The notes below the pieces were generated by a model. That model searched no databases. It had not been told where the DNA came from and was given only the letters and a program-made list of their open reading frames with translations. From an uncultured Dorea sp. (GTDB taxonomy: Bacteria; Bacillota; Clostridia; Lachnospirales; Lachnospiraceae), in NCBI GenBank assembly GCA_910580235.1, contig CAJTVU010000001.1, forward strand, positions 425,489 through 489,488: a stretch of 64,000 nt of DNA, given 5' to 3'. Numbering within the stretch: the first letter of the stretch is position 1; every line of letters starts with the position of its first letter. This document shows, one piece after another, positions 25,617 to 34,535 of this stretch. The position numbers were made by a program, and so were the translations under genes.

Positions 25617-28600
25617 TTATATCTTTCCTATATCTACCAGCGTCAGTTTCTGGATATCTGTATTCTCAAGGCTTGTGACGAGCGCCTCTGCCGTGTCGAT
25701 AGCGGTAAGCACGTTCACGCCCGTCTCAATGGCATTCCTGCGGATAAAGAACCCGTCTTGTGAATGCTCCGCTCCCTGGGGCGGCGTGTCAATAATCACA
25801 TCTATCTTGTGGCCGAGGATCAGATCCATCAAGTTCGGCGTCTCCTGCTCGATCTTGTTGACCGTGATGGCTTTGACCCCTGCGTCCCGCAGCACATCTG
25901 CTGTCCCGCTTGTGGCGAAGATGCGGTAGCCGATTCTTTCGAACCGTTTCCCGATCTCTACCGCCTCTTTCTTATCCTCGTCGCGGACGGTCATAATCAT
26001 CTGCTTATGCTTTGGCAGCTTAATCCCGGCGCCAAGGAACGCTTTGTAAAGAGCTTCTTCAAATGTCCGGGCGATCCCCAGGCACTCGCCTGTGGACTTC
26101 ATCTCAGGGCCAAGCCTTATATCGGCGTCGCGGATCTTCTCAAAGGAGAATACCGGCATCTTCACTGCAAAGTAATCTGCCTCCGGCTGCAAGCCCGGCG
26201 TGTAGCCCAGCTCTTTTATCTTATTCCCGATAATGACCTTTGTCGCCAACGGCACGATCGGGATCCCCGTCACCTTGCTTATATATGGCACGGTACGGCT
26301 GGAGCGCGGGTTCACCTCGATCACATACACATCCTCGCCGCACACGATAAACTGTATGTTGATCAGGCCTACCACATGAAGAGATTTCGCAAGACGCTTC
26401 GTATATTCTTCAATCGTCTCCTTCGTCTTCTCGCTTATGCTCTGAGCCGGGTACACAGAAATACTGTCGCCCGAGTGGATCCCCGCCCGCTCGATATGCT
26501 CCATAATGCCCGGTATAAGGATATCCTCGCCGTCGCACACTGCGTCGACTTCAATCTCCTTTCCCTGCAAGTATTTATCTACCAGGATCGGGTGATCCTG
26601 GGTGATCCGATTGATGATCCCGATAAACTCGTCAATATCATGGTCGTTAATGGCAATCTGCATCCCCTGCCCGCCAAGCACATAGGACGGCCTCACCAGG
26701 ACGGGATAGCCGAGCCGGTTCGCGACTATCTTCGCTTCTTCCGCCGTAAATACTGTTCCTCCCGTGGGCCTCGGGATCTTGCATTCTGCCAGGATCGCAT
26801 CGAACAATTCCCTGTCTTCCGCCGCATCTACATCTTCCGCCTTCGTCCCAAGGATTGGCACGCCCATCTTCATCAGCGCTTCCGTCAGCTTGATCGCCGT
26901 CTGCCCGCCAAACTGCACGACCGCCCCGTCCGGCTTCTCCAGATCCACGATGCTCTCCACATCCTCTGGAGTAAGCGGCTCGAAATAAAGCTTATCCGCG
27001 ATGTCAAAATCCGTACTTACAGTCTCTGGATTGTTATTGATAATGATCGTCTCGTAGCCTTCCTTCGCAAACGCCCATGTACAATGTACAGAGCAGAAGT
27101 CAAACTCGATCCCCTGGCCGATCCTTATAGGCCCGGATCCGAGTACGAGCACTTTTTTGCGCCCTTGTGTCTTCTCTACCTCGTTCTCGCCCCCGTACAC
27201 AGAGTAATAGTAAGGCGTCTCAGCGGCAAATTCCGCCGCGCACGTATCTACGACTTTATAAGCGGCCCGAATGCCCCATTTATGCCGCAGATCATGGACA
27301 TCTCTCTCCTCGAGCCCGGTCAGCCTCGCGATCACATTATCCGGGAACTCCATACGCTTCGCTTCCTTTAAAAGCTCCTCGTCGATACCGCCTCTCCCGG
27401 ACGCCACTCTCGGGGCGCACCCGCGCAGAGCCTGCTCCATCTCTACCAGACGGGCGATCTTATCAATGAACCAGATGTCGATCTTCGTAATATCATACAC
27501 AGTCTTATAGGAGATCCCCCGGCGGACAGCCTCGGCAATCCTCCAGATCCTGCGGTCGTCCACAATATTCAGCTGCTCTAACAGCTCCTCCTTTGGCAGA
27601 TGAGAAAAGTCATAGGAAAGGAGACAGTCCACATGCTGTTCCAGAGAGCGGATCGCCTTCATGAGCGCCCCTTCGAAATTATCACAGATGCTCATTACTT
27701 CTCCGGTAGCCTTCATCTGTGTTGTCAATGTACGTTTCGCGCTGATGAACTTGTCAAAAGGAAGCCTTGGGAGCTTCACAACGCAATAGTCAATGGCCGG
27801 CTCGAAGCTTGCATACGTCTTCTTTGTCACCGCATTCTGGATCTCGTCAAGAGAATACCCAAGGGCGATCTTCGCCGCGACCTTTGCGATCGGATAGCCC
27901 GTAGCCTTGCTGGCCAGCGCAGAGGAGCGGCTCACACGAGGATTCACCTCGATAACGCAGTACTCGAATGTCTCCGGGTGCAAAGCGAACTGCACGTTGC
28001 AGCTTCCCGTAATGTTCAGCTCGCTTATAATGCTAAGGGCAGAATTGCGGAGCATCTGGCACTCTGCGCTCCCAAGCGTCTGCGTAGGAGCCACGACGAT
28101 GCTGTCGCCAGTGTGCACGCCTACCGGATCGACATTTTCCATATTACATACGGTGATACAGTTCCCTTTCGTATCCCGCATAACCTCATACTCGATCTCC
28201 TTCCATCCCGCGATGCAGCGCTCTACAAGAACCTGGCCAACACGGGAGAGGCGCAGGCCGTTCTCCAGTATCTCTACCAGCTGGGCGCGGTTATCTGCGA
28301 TACCTCCTCCGCTCCCTCCAAGGGTGTAAGCAGGGCGCAGGACGACCGGATAGCCAATGCTCTCTGCGAACTCCACACCGTCTTCCACGCTCTCTACGAC
28401 AAGAGACGCGGCGCAAGGCTCATTTATCCTCTCCATGGCCGCCTTGAACTCCAGACGATCCTCCGCCTTCTTAATAGTCTCAGAAGTCGTCCCGATCAGG
28501 CGGACATGATGCTTATTTAAAAACCCGCTCTCCTCCAGCTCCATGGCAAGGTTAAGCCCCGCCTGGCCGCCCAGGGTCGGAAGCACGCTGTCCGGCTTCT

Positions 28601-28841
28601 CCTTTAAGATCAGCTGTTCCACTACTTCCACTGTAAGTGGCTCGATATACACTCTGTCCGCAATATCCTTATCCGTCATGATCGTCGCAGGATTGGAGTT
28701 AAGAAGCACTACCTCAACGCCCTCTTCTTTCAGTGCGCGGCACGCCTGCGTGCCTGCATAATCGAATTCCGCCGCCTGGCCGATGATGATCGGGCCGGAG
28801 CCTATGACAAGTACTTTCCTGATCTCTGTGTTCTTCGGCAT
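25617..28841 (-). CDS. carB: Carbamoyl-phosphate synthase large subunit
   Basis: CarB makes carbamoyl phosphate from bicarbonate, ammonia and two ATP. The 1074-residue product has the standard two homologous halves, each with an ATP-grasp domain (SGPIIIGQAAEFDYAGTQAC and GSGPIRIGQGIEFDFCSVHC starts). The C-terminal MGS-like regulatory domain contains GYRIFATSGTADVLRDAGV. The ATG overlaps the carA stop as TAATG. Nothing in the synthetase halves looks degenerate. Confidence 0.95.
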   Translation of the reverse strand: MPKNTEIRKVLVIGSGPIIIGQAAEFDYAGTQACRALKEEGVEVVLLNSNPATIMTDKDIADRVYIEPLTVEVVEQLILKEKPDSVLPTLGGQAGLNLAMELEESGFLNKHHVRLIGTTSETIKKAEDRLEFKAAMERINEPCAASLVVESVEDGVEFAESIGYPVVLRPAYTLGGSGGGIADNRAQLVEILENGLRLSRVGQVLVERCIAGWKEIEYEVMRDTKGNCITVCNMENVDPVGVHTGDSIVVAPTQTLGSAECQMLRNSALSIISELNITGSCNVQFALHPETFEYCVIEVNPRVSRSSALASKATGYPIAKVAAKIALGYSLDEIQNAVTKKTYASFEPAIDYCVVKLPRLPFDKFISAKRTLTTQMKATGEVMSICDNFEGALMKAIRSLEQHVDCLLSYDFSHLPKEELLEQLNIVDDRRIWRIAEAVRRGISYKTVYDITKIDIWFIDKIARLVEMEQALRGCAPRVASGRGGIDEELLKEAKRMEFPDNVIARLTGLEERDVHDLRHKWGIRAAYKVVDTCAAEFAAETPYYYSVYGGENEVEKTQGRKKVLVLGSGPIRIGQGIEFDFCSVHCTWAFAKEGYETIIINNNPETVSTDFDIADKLYFEPLTPEDVESIVDLEKPDGAVVQFGGQTAIKLTEALMKMGVPILGTKAEDVDAAEDRELFDAILAECKIPRPTGGTVFTAEEAKIVANRLGYPVLVRPSYVLGGQGMQIAINDHDIDEFIGIINRITQDHPILVDKYLQGKEIEVDAVCDGEDILIPGIMEHIERAGIHSGDSISVYPAQSISEKTKETIEEYTKRLAKSLHVVGLINIQFIVCGEDVYVIEVNPRSSRTVPYISKVTGIPIVPLATKVIIGNKIKELGYTPGLQPEADYFAVKMPVFSFEKIRDADIRLGPEMKSTGECLGIARTFEEALYKAFLGAGIKLPKHKQMIMTVRDEDKKEAVEIGKRFERIGYRIFATSGTADVLRDAGVKAITVNKIEQETPNLMDLILGHKIDVIIDTPPQGAEHSQDGFFIRRNAIETGVNVLTAIDTAEALVTSLENTDIQKLTLVDIGKI

Positions 28842-29911
28842 TATTCTGCTCCTTTCATCATATCTATAAACCGGTCTGTCAAGTAGCCGCTGCTGTGGTC
28901 TCCCACATAGCCGTCAGGCTCAAACTGCACAGTGAAGATATTCTTCCCTTTATAAGACAGCCCCTCGTTCGTCCCGTCATTTACATTCACAAATGCCTCC
29001 CGGACTGCCTCTTTGTCCATCGTTCCATAATCCACAGCATACCCATGGTTCTGGGAGGATATGTACACGCGCCCGCTGTCCGTATCTCTCACGGGATAAT
29101 TGCCCCCGCGGTGGCCGCTCTTTAGCTTATAAGTCTTCGCGCCATGGGAGAGAGCCATCAGCTGATGCCCCAGCCCAATCGCAAATATCGGGATATTGGT
29201 GGTAACGAGTTTCCTGATTTGTTCTATAATAGACATACAGTCCTGCGGGTCTCCGGGCCCGTTCGATAACAGGATCCCGTCCGGTCTGGACTTTATTATT
29301 TCATCGGCGGATGTATGCGCCGGATAGACGGTGGCTTTGCAGCCCCTCTGAACGATAGATCTTAAAACACTGTTCTTCATGCCGAAATCCAGAATCGCGA
29401 CTTCCGGCCCGTTCCCTTCTATTGTGTAAACTTCCCTGCAGGTGGCTTCCGACACCTTATCCTTCACCTTATATTCCTGAAGCTTCGGAAGGATCTCTCC
29501 CATGTCATAATCCTCATTCACGGTGATCATGCCGCTCATGGCTCCTCTTTCGCGGAGCTTCTTCATAAGAGCCCTTGTGTCCACCCCTGCGATCCCCGGG
29601 ATATCCTGTTCTTTCAGGAAATCTTCCAGATCCCCTTCGCAGCGGAAATTACTTGGCATACGCGCCAGTTCTTTTACGATGTAGCCTGCAGCCCACGCCT
29701 TTTTCGACTCCATGTCCGGCGTGACCCCGTAATTCCCAATAAGAGGATAAGTCATCGCCACGGCCTGCCCGGCATAGGACGGGTCTGTCAGCACCTCCAT
29801 ATACCCTGCCATCGAAGTGTTAAATACAATCTCGCTCACTACGTCCTTTGTCGAACCTACGGAGGTTCCGGTAAAGACGGTTCCGTCTTCCAGTATCAAA
29901 AACGCCTTCAT
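28841..29911 (-). CDS. carA: Carbamoyl-phosphate synthase small subunit lacking the glutaminase triad
   Basis: CarA normally hydrolyses glutamine and feeds ammonia to CarB. The 356-residue product has the usual N-terminal domain (FNTSMAGYMEVLTDPSYAGQ) and a class I amidotransferase domain. The nucleophile motif GICLGHQ reads AIGLGHQ (Gly246, codon GGG at 29176-29174). The usual HPE reads EPD (Glu331, Asp333). Cys, His and Glu of the triad are therefore all replaced, while the remaining frame and the fold motifs (LSNGPGDP, QNHGYAVD) are intact. Glutaminase activity should be absent, so the complex probably uses free ammonia. The ATG has AAGGAAGG upstream. Confidence 0.92.
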   Translation of the reverse strand: MKAFLILEDGTVFTGTSVGSTKDVVSEIVFNTSMAGYMEVLTDPSYAGQAVAMTYPLIGNYGVTPDMESKKAWAAGYIVKELARMPSNFRCEGDLEDFLKEQDIPGIAGVDTRALMKKLRERGAMSGMITVNEDYDMGEILPKLQEYKVKDKVSEATCREVYTIEGNGPEVAILDFGMKNSVLRSIVQRGCKATVYPAHTSADEIIKSRPDGILLSNGPGDPQDCMSIIEQIRKLVTTNIPIFAIGLGHQLMALSHGAKTYKLKSGHRGGNYPVRDTDSGRVYISSQNHGYAVDYGTMDKEAVREAFVNVNDGTNEGLSYKGKNIFTVQFEPDGYVGDHSSGYLTDRFIDMMKGAE

Positions 29912-30000
29912 AACCAACCCTTCCTTCCTTATATTGTAGCTGGGCTCCTAAAGTTTCCCAAATTGTAGAAATTATACTACAGTTGTCTTCATTTTTCAAC

Positions 30001-30483
30001 CTAAAAATAAAATGTGGAAATAAATGTGGAAATAAAATGTAAGAACATGCCCAACGCCAGAAACGGGCCGAAAGCAAGCTGATCTTTCAAAGATCCTTTC
30101 TTATATACGGCTCGACAGGCTCCATATGTGGCAGCCAGCAGAAGGCTGTAGAAAAAAGACAGGAATGTCCCTTCCGCCCCCAGGAACAGGCCGCACGCAG
30201 CCATAAGCTTAATGTCCCCGCCCCCGAAAGCCCCCGGGCGGACGATCGCTGCCAGAAGCATAGGGCCGCTGGCCGTAAAGGCTCCCAGAGCCCTGGAAGC
30301 AATATTCGGCCCTTGCCCCATGAAAACCCCTGCGGCCGCCACAATAAGGATCCCCGCCACAAGCCTGTCCGGTATCTTCCTTTCCTTAAAATCCCGGTAT
30401 GCCGCCGCTGTGAGCAGAATGAAAAAAGCGGCTGTAAGCACCACTTCCTGAACCGATGATCGCCCTACTAAATCACGCATCAT
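30001..30483 (-). CDS. Prepilin peptidase (A24 family, short form)
   Basis: The 160-residue membrane protein has the two catalytic aspartates of A24 peptidases: one in AAYRDFKERKIPDR and one in GGGDIKLMA. About five helices are present and there is no N-terminal methylase zinc domain, as in CpaA/TadV-type enzymes. It cleaves leader peptides of pilin-like proteins. No pilus genes lie nearby. Its start overlaps the end of the transglutaminase-like gene by 11 bases. Confidence 0.85.
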   Translation of the reverse strand: MMRDLVGRSSVQEVVLTAAFFILLTAAAYRDFKERKIPDRLVAGILIVAAAGVFMGQGPNIASRALGAFTASGPMLLAAIVRPGAFGGGDIKLMAACGLFLGAEGTFLSFFYSLLLAATYGACRAVYKKGSLKDQLAFGPFLALGMFLHFISTFISTFYF

Positions 30484-31699
30484 AATTCCAGTAGATTACG
30501 ATCTTGTTTAATCTTTCATCATCAATGTAGCTGTAGCTCACTTTCTCTAGCCCATACAGATCGGCCAGATTCTGCGCCGCTTCATCGAGGACATTTTCAA
30601 AAATGTCCTCTTTCGCCCTTCCGTAAGTGTAGGCGTCGGCATATTTGAGCACGACCGATTCCCCGCCGTCCCGGATCACCTTATTCATGGCTTTCAGCGC
30701 CTCTTCCTTATCATAAAAGCTATAGTACATCTCATTTACTACATAATAATTGTCGTCCATCTTCGTACAGCGTGGCAGCTCCACATCCCCGTCCGGGGTA
30801 TGTGTCTTAAAAAGCTCCTCGTCGCTGCAGCACATATAGTCATAGCTGATATAGCCCTGTTCCTGCGATTCTCCATCCTGGCTCTGGAAGACAGGATCTC
30901 CCCACGTTGTGTCCACATAATAATAATTCTCGTCACACATTACCAGGTTCCACGCATGAGGCTGCCCGCCTTCCACTTTCCCCGTGACATAAGTGCAGAA
31001 CACGCCCAGCTCCTCCAGAAGATACTGCGTCGCTTTCGCATACCCAGCGCACACAGAGCGCTGGTTCCCAAAGACACTGTAAATGTTCTGGTTATCTTCA
31101 GACTCGATATCATATTCTACCGTGTTCACAATGTACTCGTACACGTAGAGTATCTTGTCATACTCGCTTGCATTCACAGAGATCCCTTCCAGGAATTTGT
31201 CCACCGCAGTGTCGATCACCATCTGCTTCTCCCCACGCTCTTTGCTGTCGCACAGATACACGGGCTCCATCACTGTATAGGGCTCCTCCCCTGTGTACGC
31301 AGTCGTCGTAGTCGTCCCGTCGCACCAGAAGATGTCCGGGCTATCCTTCAATACATAATGGAAGATCTCATTCGTCCGCGTGGCATTAGAAGAATGCACG
31401 TAGATCTTCTCCTTATTCTCATAAACGCCTTGGAGGATCTCAAGATATGCCCTGCGCTCCTCTTCCCCGAGCTTCCCGTAATAATACTTCTGGGCTTCTG
31501 ATACTTCCGTCCCCTCGATGTCCTGATAGGGGATCTCCTTTTTTGCGATCGTCTCCGTGATCGCCCTTTTTAACTGCTCCCTGCGGCCCTCCTCCCGCAG
31601 CAGGTAAGCCGTGGCTGCGGTCGAGGCGATGCAGACGGCCGCCAGCAGTATTATAATATATGTCAGGCATCCGGCCCGCTTCTTCTTTCTTCTCTTCAT
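30473..31699 (-). CDS. Membrane-anchored transglutaminase-like protein
   Basis: The 408-residue protein has a positive N-terminus (MKRRKKKRAG) and one membrane helix (about 10-32), with the rest facing outside. A transglutaminase/protease-like core has Cys in RSVCAGYAKATQYLL, His in GQPHAWNLV and Asp in YYVDTTWGDPVF. The family crosslinks or cleaves cell-surface proteins, but substrates are unknown. It is coupled to the prepilin peptidase gene. Confidence 0.85.
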   Translation of the reverse strand: MKRRKKKRAGCLTYIIILLAAVCIASTAATAYLLREEGRREQLKRAITETIAKKEIPYQDIEGTEVSEAQKYYYGKLGEEERRAYLEILQGVYENKEKIYVHSSNATRTNEIFHYVLKDSPDIFWCDGTTTTTAYTGEEPYTVMEPVYLCDSKERGEKQMVIDTAVDKFLEGISVNASEYDKILYVYEYIVNTVEYDIESEDNQNIYSVFGNQRSVCAGYAKATQYLLEELGVFCTYVTGKVEGGQPHAWNLVMCDENYYYVDTTWGDPVFQSQDGESQEQGYISYDYMCCSDEELFKTHTPDGDVELPRCTKMDDNYYVVNEMYYSFYDKEEALKAMNKVIRDGGESVVLKYADAYTYGRAKEDIFENVLDEAAQNLADLYGLEKVSYSYIDDERLNKIVIYWNYDA

Positions 31700-31814
31700 G
31701 TGCTGTCCCTTTCCGTATGTATTATATTATGCCTGTATTTTTTCCCTTTCGCAAGAACTCTTTGCAATATTTTTCATATACTGTCAGTAATAGACTCTCT
31801 GCGAGGTAACCATT

Positions 31815-33077
31815 ATGCATGACATCCATGCTCTTCAGGCAGATCACCCGGACACAGGCCGCCTCAGGATCCAGGTCACGTCGGAGATCAACAGCTTCCC
31901 AGTGGCTGACGCCTCTATTTCTATCTCCTACACCGGCGTCCCGGAAAATCAATTGGAACAGCTGACTACCGACTCTTCCGGGCAGACCGATACCATCGAC
32001 CTCCCCGCGCCGCCTTTGGAATACAGCCTTGACGTCAACAATGATCAGCAGCCGTACTCTGAATATACGATAGAAGTCAACGCCCCCGGGTATGAGCCCG
32101 TCAGTATCGCGGGCGCAGAAATACTCTCCGATGTCACAGCTCTTCAGAACGTAGAGCTGCGCCCTCTCGCCACAGGGGAAAATCCTGAGATCTTCGTTAT
32201 CCCCGCACATACATTATATGGGACTTACCCTCCTAAGATTCCCGAAGATGAGATCAAGCCCGTCAACGAGACCGGGGAGATCGTCTTAAGCCGCGTCGTC
32301 GTCCCGGAATTCATTGTCGTCCACAACGGTACTCCCCGGGACACGACTGCCAAAGACTATTACGTCCGCTACAAAGATTATATCAAAAATGTGGCCTCCA
32401 GCGAGATCTACGCTACGTGGCCTGCAAACACGATCCGGGCGAACGTGCTGGCGATCATGTCCTTTACTCTGAACAGGGTCTATACGGAATGGTATAGAAA
32501 TCAGGGGTTCGATTTCACGATCACCTCTTCTACTGCTTACGACCACAAATGGATCCCTGAAAGGAATATCTACGACACCATCTCCGAAATCGTAGATGAG
32601 CTGTTCAGCAACTACTTATCCCGGCCCAATGTGCGCCAGCCAATACTGACACAGTACTGCGACGGGAGGCAGGTACAGTGCCCGAACTGGATGACCCAGT
32701 GGGGATCTAAGTCTCTTGGAGATCAGGGCTACAGCCCAATCGAGATCCTGCGTTATTACTACGGCGAGAATATGTACATTAACACTGCCGAAGCCATCTC
32801 CGGCATTCCATCCTCCTGGCCCGGATATAACTTGACTCAGGGATCTACTGGAGATAAAGTACGCCAGATGCAGGAACAGCTAAACGTCATCGCAGGAGCT
32901 TACCCGAAGATACCGAAAATCGCCGTTGACGGCATATACGGGCCTGCAACGGCAAACGCAGTAAGGGTATTCCAATCCGTATTCGGGCTTCCTCAGACCG
33001 GGATCGTGGATTACCCGACCTGGTATAAGATTTCTGAAATATATGTCGGCGTATCGCGGATCGCCGAGCTTAGCTGA
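31815..33077 (+). CDS. SpoIID-like domain protein with C-terminal peptidoglycan-binding domain
   Basis: The protein has 420 residues. The first 150 look like beta-rich carboxypeptidase-regulatory-like repeats (VTSEINSFPVADASISISYTG). The centre (about 185-330) resembles SpoIID/LytB amidase-enhancer domains (IKNVASSEIYATWPANTIRANVLAIMSFTLNR). The end (about 335-410) is a PG_binding_1 domain (GSTGDKVRQMQEQLN...DGIYGPATANAVRVFQ). There is no signal peptide, which suits a forespore or spore-coat role. A role in cortex or cell-wall remodelling is inferred. GAGGTAACC precedes the ATG. Confidence 0.72.
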   Translation: MHDIHALQADHPDTGRLRIQVTSEINSFPVADASISISYTGVPENQLEQLTTDSSGQTDTIDLPAPPLEYSLDVNNDQQPYSEYTIEVNAPGYEPVSIAGAEILSDVTALQNVELRPLATGENPEIFVIPAHTLYGTYPPKIPEDEIKPVNETGEIVLSRVVVPEFIVVHNGTPRDTTAKDYYVRYKDYIKNVASSEIYATWPANTIRANVLAIMSFTLNRVYTEWYRNQGFDFTITSSTAYDHKWIPERNIYDTISEIVDELFSNYLSRPNVRQPILTQYCDGRQVQCPNWMTQWGSKSLGDQGYSPIEILRYYYGENMYINTAEAISGIPSSWPGYNLTQGSTGDKVRQMQEQLNVIAGAYPKIPKIAVDGIYGPATANAVRVFQSVFGLPQTGIVDYPTWYKISEIYVGVSRIAELS

Positions 33078-33098
33078 TCTTATGAAAGAAGGTTCATT

Positions 33099-33455
33099 AT
33101 GAAATTTCGAGCATGGGACACAGAGAACAAGAAGATGCTCAGTTGGGAAGAGATCCGGCATCTGCCGGCCGAGAGCCTTTTTTCAGACGTTTCTGCAAAA
33201 AGGCTCATCCCTCTTCTCTGCACAGGGGAACAGGACGCCTGCGGCTCCGAAGTATACGAAGGAGACATCATCGAAGACGCCGCAGGCAGGAAGTTCGAAG
33301 TAAAGTACGGGAAATACTGGGCTTACTGCCCGGAAAGCAAACGCAAGATAGACAGCGTAGGCTTCTACTTAAAAGCTCCCGGGCTTCCAAAGATGCCCAT
33401 CGGCCCGCTGGAAGAATACGCCAAAGTAGTAGCGATCTGGGACAGGGCAGATTAA
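33099..33455 (+). CDS. YopX family protein
   Basis: The 118-residue protein starts MKFRAWDTENKKML, the hallmark of the YopX family found mostly in phages and prophages. It contains the usual EVYEGDIIED motif and ends EYAKVVAIWD. The function is unknown. It lies 21 bases after the peptidoglycan-binding gene and not in the tail cassette, so it is probably an old capture from a phage. An AGAAGG site precedes the ATG. Confidence 0.8.
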   Translation: MKFRAWDTENKKMLSWEEIRHLPAESLFSDVSAKRLIPLLCTGEQDACGSEVYEGDIIEDAAGRKFEVKYGKYWAYCPESKRKIDSVGFYLKAPGLPKMPIGPLEEYAKVVAIWDRAD

Positions 33456-33499
33456 ATTGGGGACGGGGTAAAATGAATTTTACCCCGTCCCCAATTTAA
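33452..33499. repeat. GGGGACGGGG palindrome at rseP/yopX junction
   Basis: Two perfect 23-base arms containing AATTGGGGACGGGGTAAAAT flank a 2-base loop. It covers the convergent ends of the YopX gene and rseP, including their stop codons. A close copy lies at 55414-55459. It probably doubles as a bidirectional terminator. Confidence 0.88.
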
Positions 33500-34527
33500 A
33501 AGAACACTCTCTTTATATCATTGTACATTACGAATACCATCAAGACCATCAGGAGCGTGATCCCTACTAAATGTACATATCCCTCTTTCTCCGGCGGTAT
33601 CCTCTTCTTTCGCACTGCCTCGATGAACAGGAATACAAGCCTCCCTCCGTCAAGGGCTGGGAATGGGAGAAGATTGAACACACCCAGGTTCGCAGACAAC
33701 AAGATCGCTATATACAGGAACTGTGCGAATACGACTGACGCCCCGTAGTCTTTCGTCTGCTTGTAGGCGTCGTCCACCACGTCCACGATCCCCACCGGCC
33801 CCGACATCTGCTCTATACCGATCTGTCTTGTCACGAGCATCTTCAGGCTTTCAAGAGTCGTATTGATCCAGAACCTGACTTCATACGCCCCGTACTGCAC
33901 CGCAGTAAGGATATTTGCTTCTGTGTAAGCGCCGCCGCTGATCCCGGTCCGATAGAACCCCAGCTCTTCATCGAACTTCGGCTCCAGCGTCGCCGTCTTC
34001 TTCTCACCGTCATGGACATACTCCACTTCCACCGTCTCGCCCTGGTGGAAATCATTATAAAAAGAAATCTCACGGAAGACATGGATCCGCTTGCCGCCCA
34101 TGCGGACAATGGTGTCTCCCGCCTCGATGCCCGCTTCCTTCGCCGCATATCCTTCCGCCGCCTCTCCCACTACCGGAGCGTCATAGCCCGTCATCAGAAT
34201 CAAAACGACTGCACACACGAAGGCAAGGATAAAGTTAAAGACCGCCCCTGCCGCAATAACGCAGATCCTGGCCCACACAGATTTTTTATTGAAATTATTG
34301 GGAGAATCATCCTCTTCTTCGTCCTCCCCCATAGCGCAGAAGCCGCCAATGGGGAAGAGCCTTACAGAATACAGCGTCCCATGGTATTCTCTTCCGTAGA
34401 TCAGAGGGCCCATACCGATGGCGAACTCCTGGACGTCGATCCCGTTCTTCTTTGCCACGATAAAATGTCCCAGCTCATGGAAAAACACTATAAAACTGAA
34501 AATCAGTATTGCAAATATAATGCCCAA
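33496..34527 (-). CDS. rseP: Site-2 intramembrane metalloprotease RseP
   Basis: RseP cleaves anti-sigma factors and leftover signal peptides within the membrane. The 343-residue protein has the zinc motif HELGH in its first helix, a PDZ domain (about 115-185) and the second metal site NLLPFPALDGGR. The start is TTG after AGGAGG (inside the last codons of dxr). It is the last gene of the pyrH-frr-uppS-cdsA-dxr-rseP unit. Confidence 0.92.
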   Translation of the reverse strand: MGIIFAILIFSFIVFFHELGHFIVAKKNGIDVQEFAIGMGPLIYGREYHGTLYSVRLFPIGGFCAMGEDEEEDDSPNNFNKKSVWARICVIAAGAVFNFILAFVCAVVLILMTGYDAPVVGEAAEGYAAKEAGIEAGDTIVRMGGKRIHVFREISFYNDFHQGETVEVEYVHDGEKKTATLEPKFDEELGFYRTGISGGAYTEANILTAVQYGAYEVRFWINTTLESLKMLVTRQIGIEQMSGPVGIVDVVDDAYKQTKDYGASVVFAQFLYIAILLSANLGVFNLLPFPALDGGRLVFLFIEAVRKKRIPPEKEGYVHLVGITLLMVLMVFVMYNDIKRVFF

Positions 34528-34535
34528 ATCAGCCC

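Noticed and set aside
31722..32210. 162-residue minus-strand frame opposite the SpoIID-like gene
   Set aside because: There is no recognisable motif or ribosome site, and the opposite strand encodes a clear multi-domain protein.
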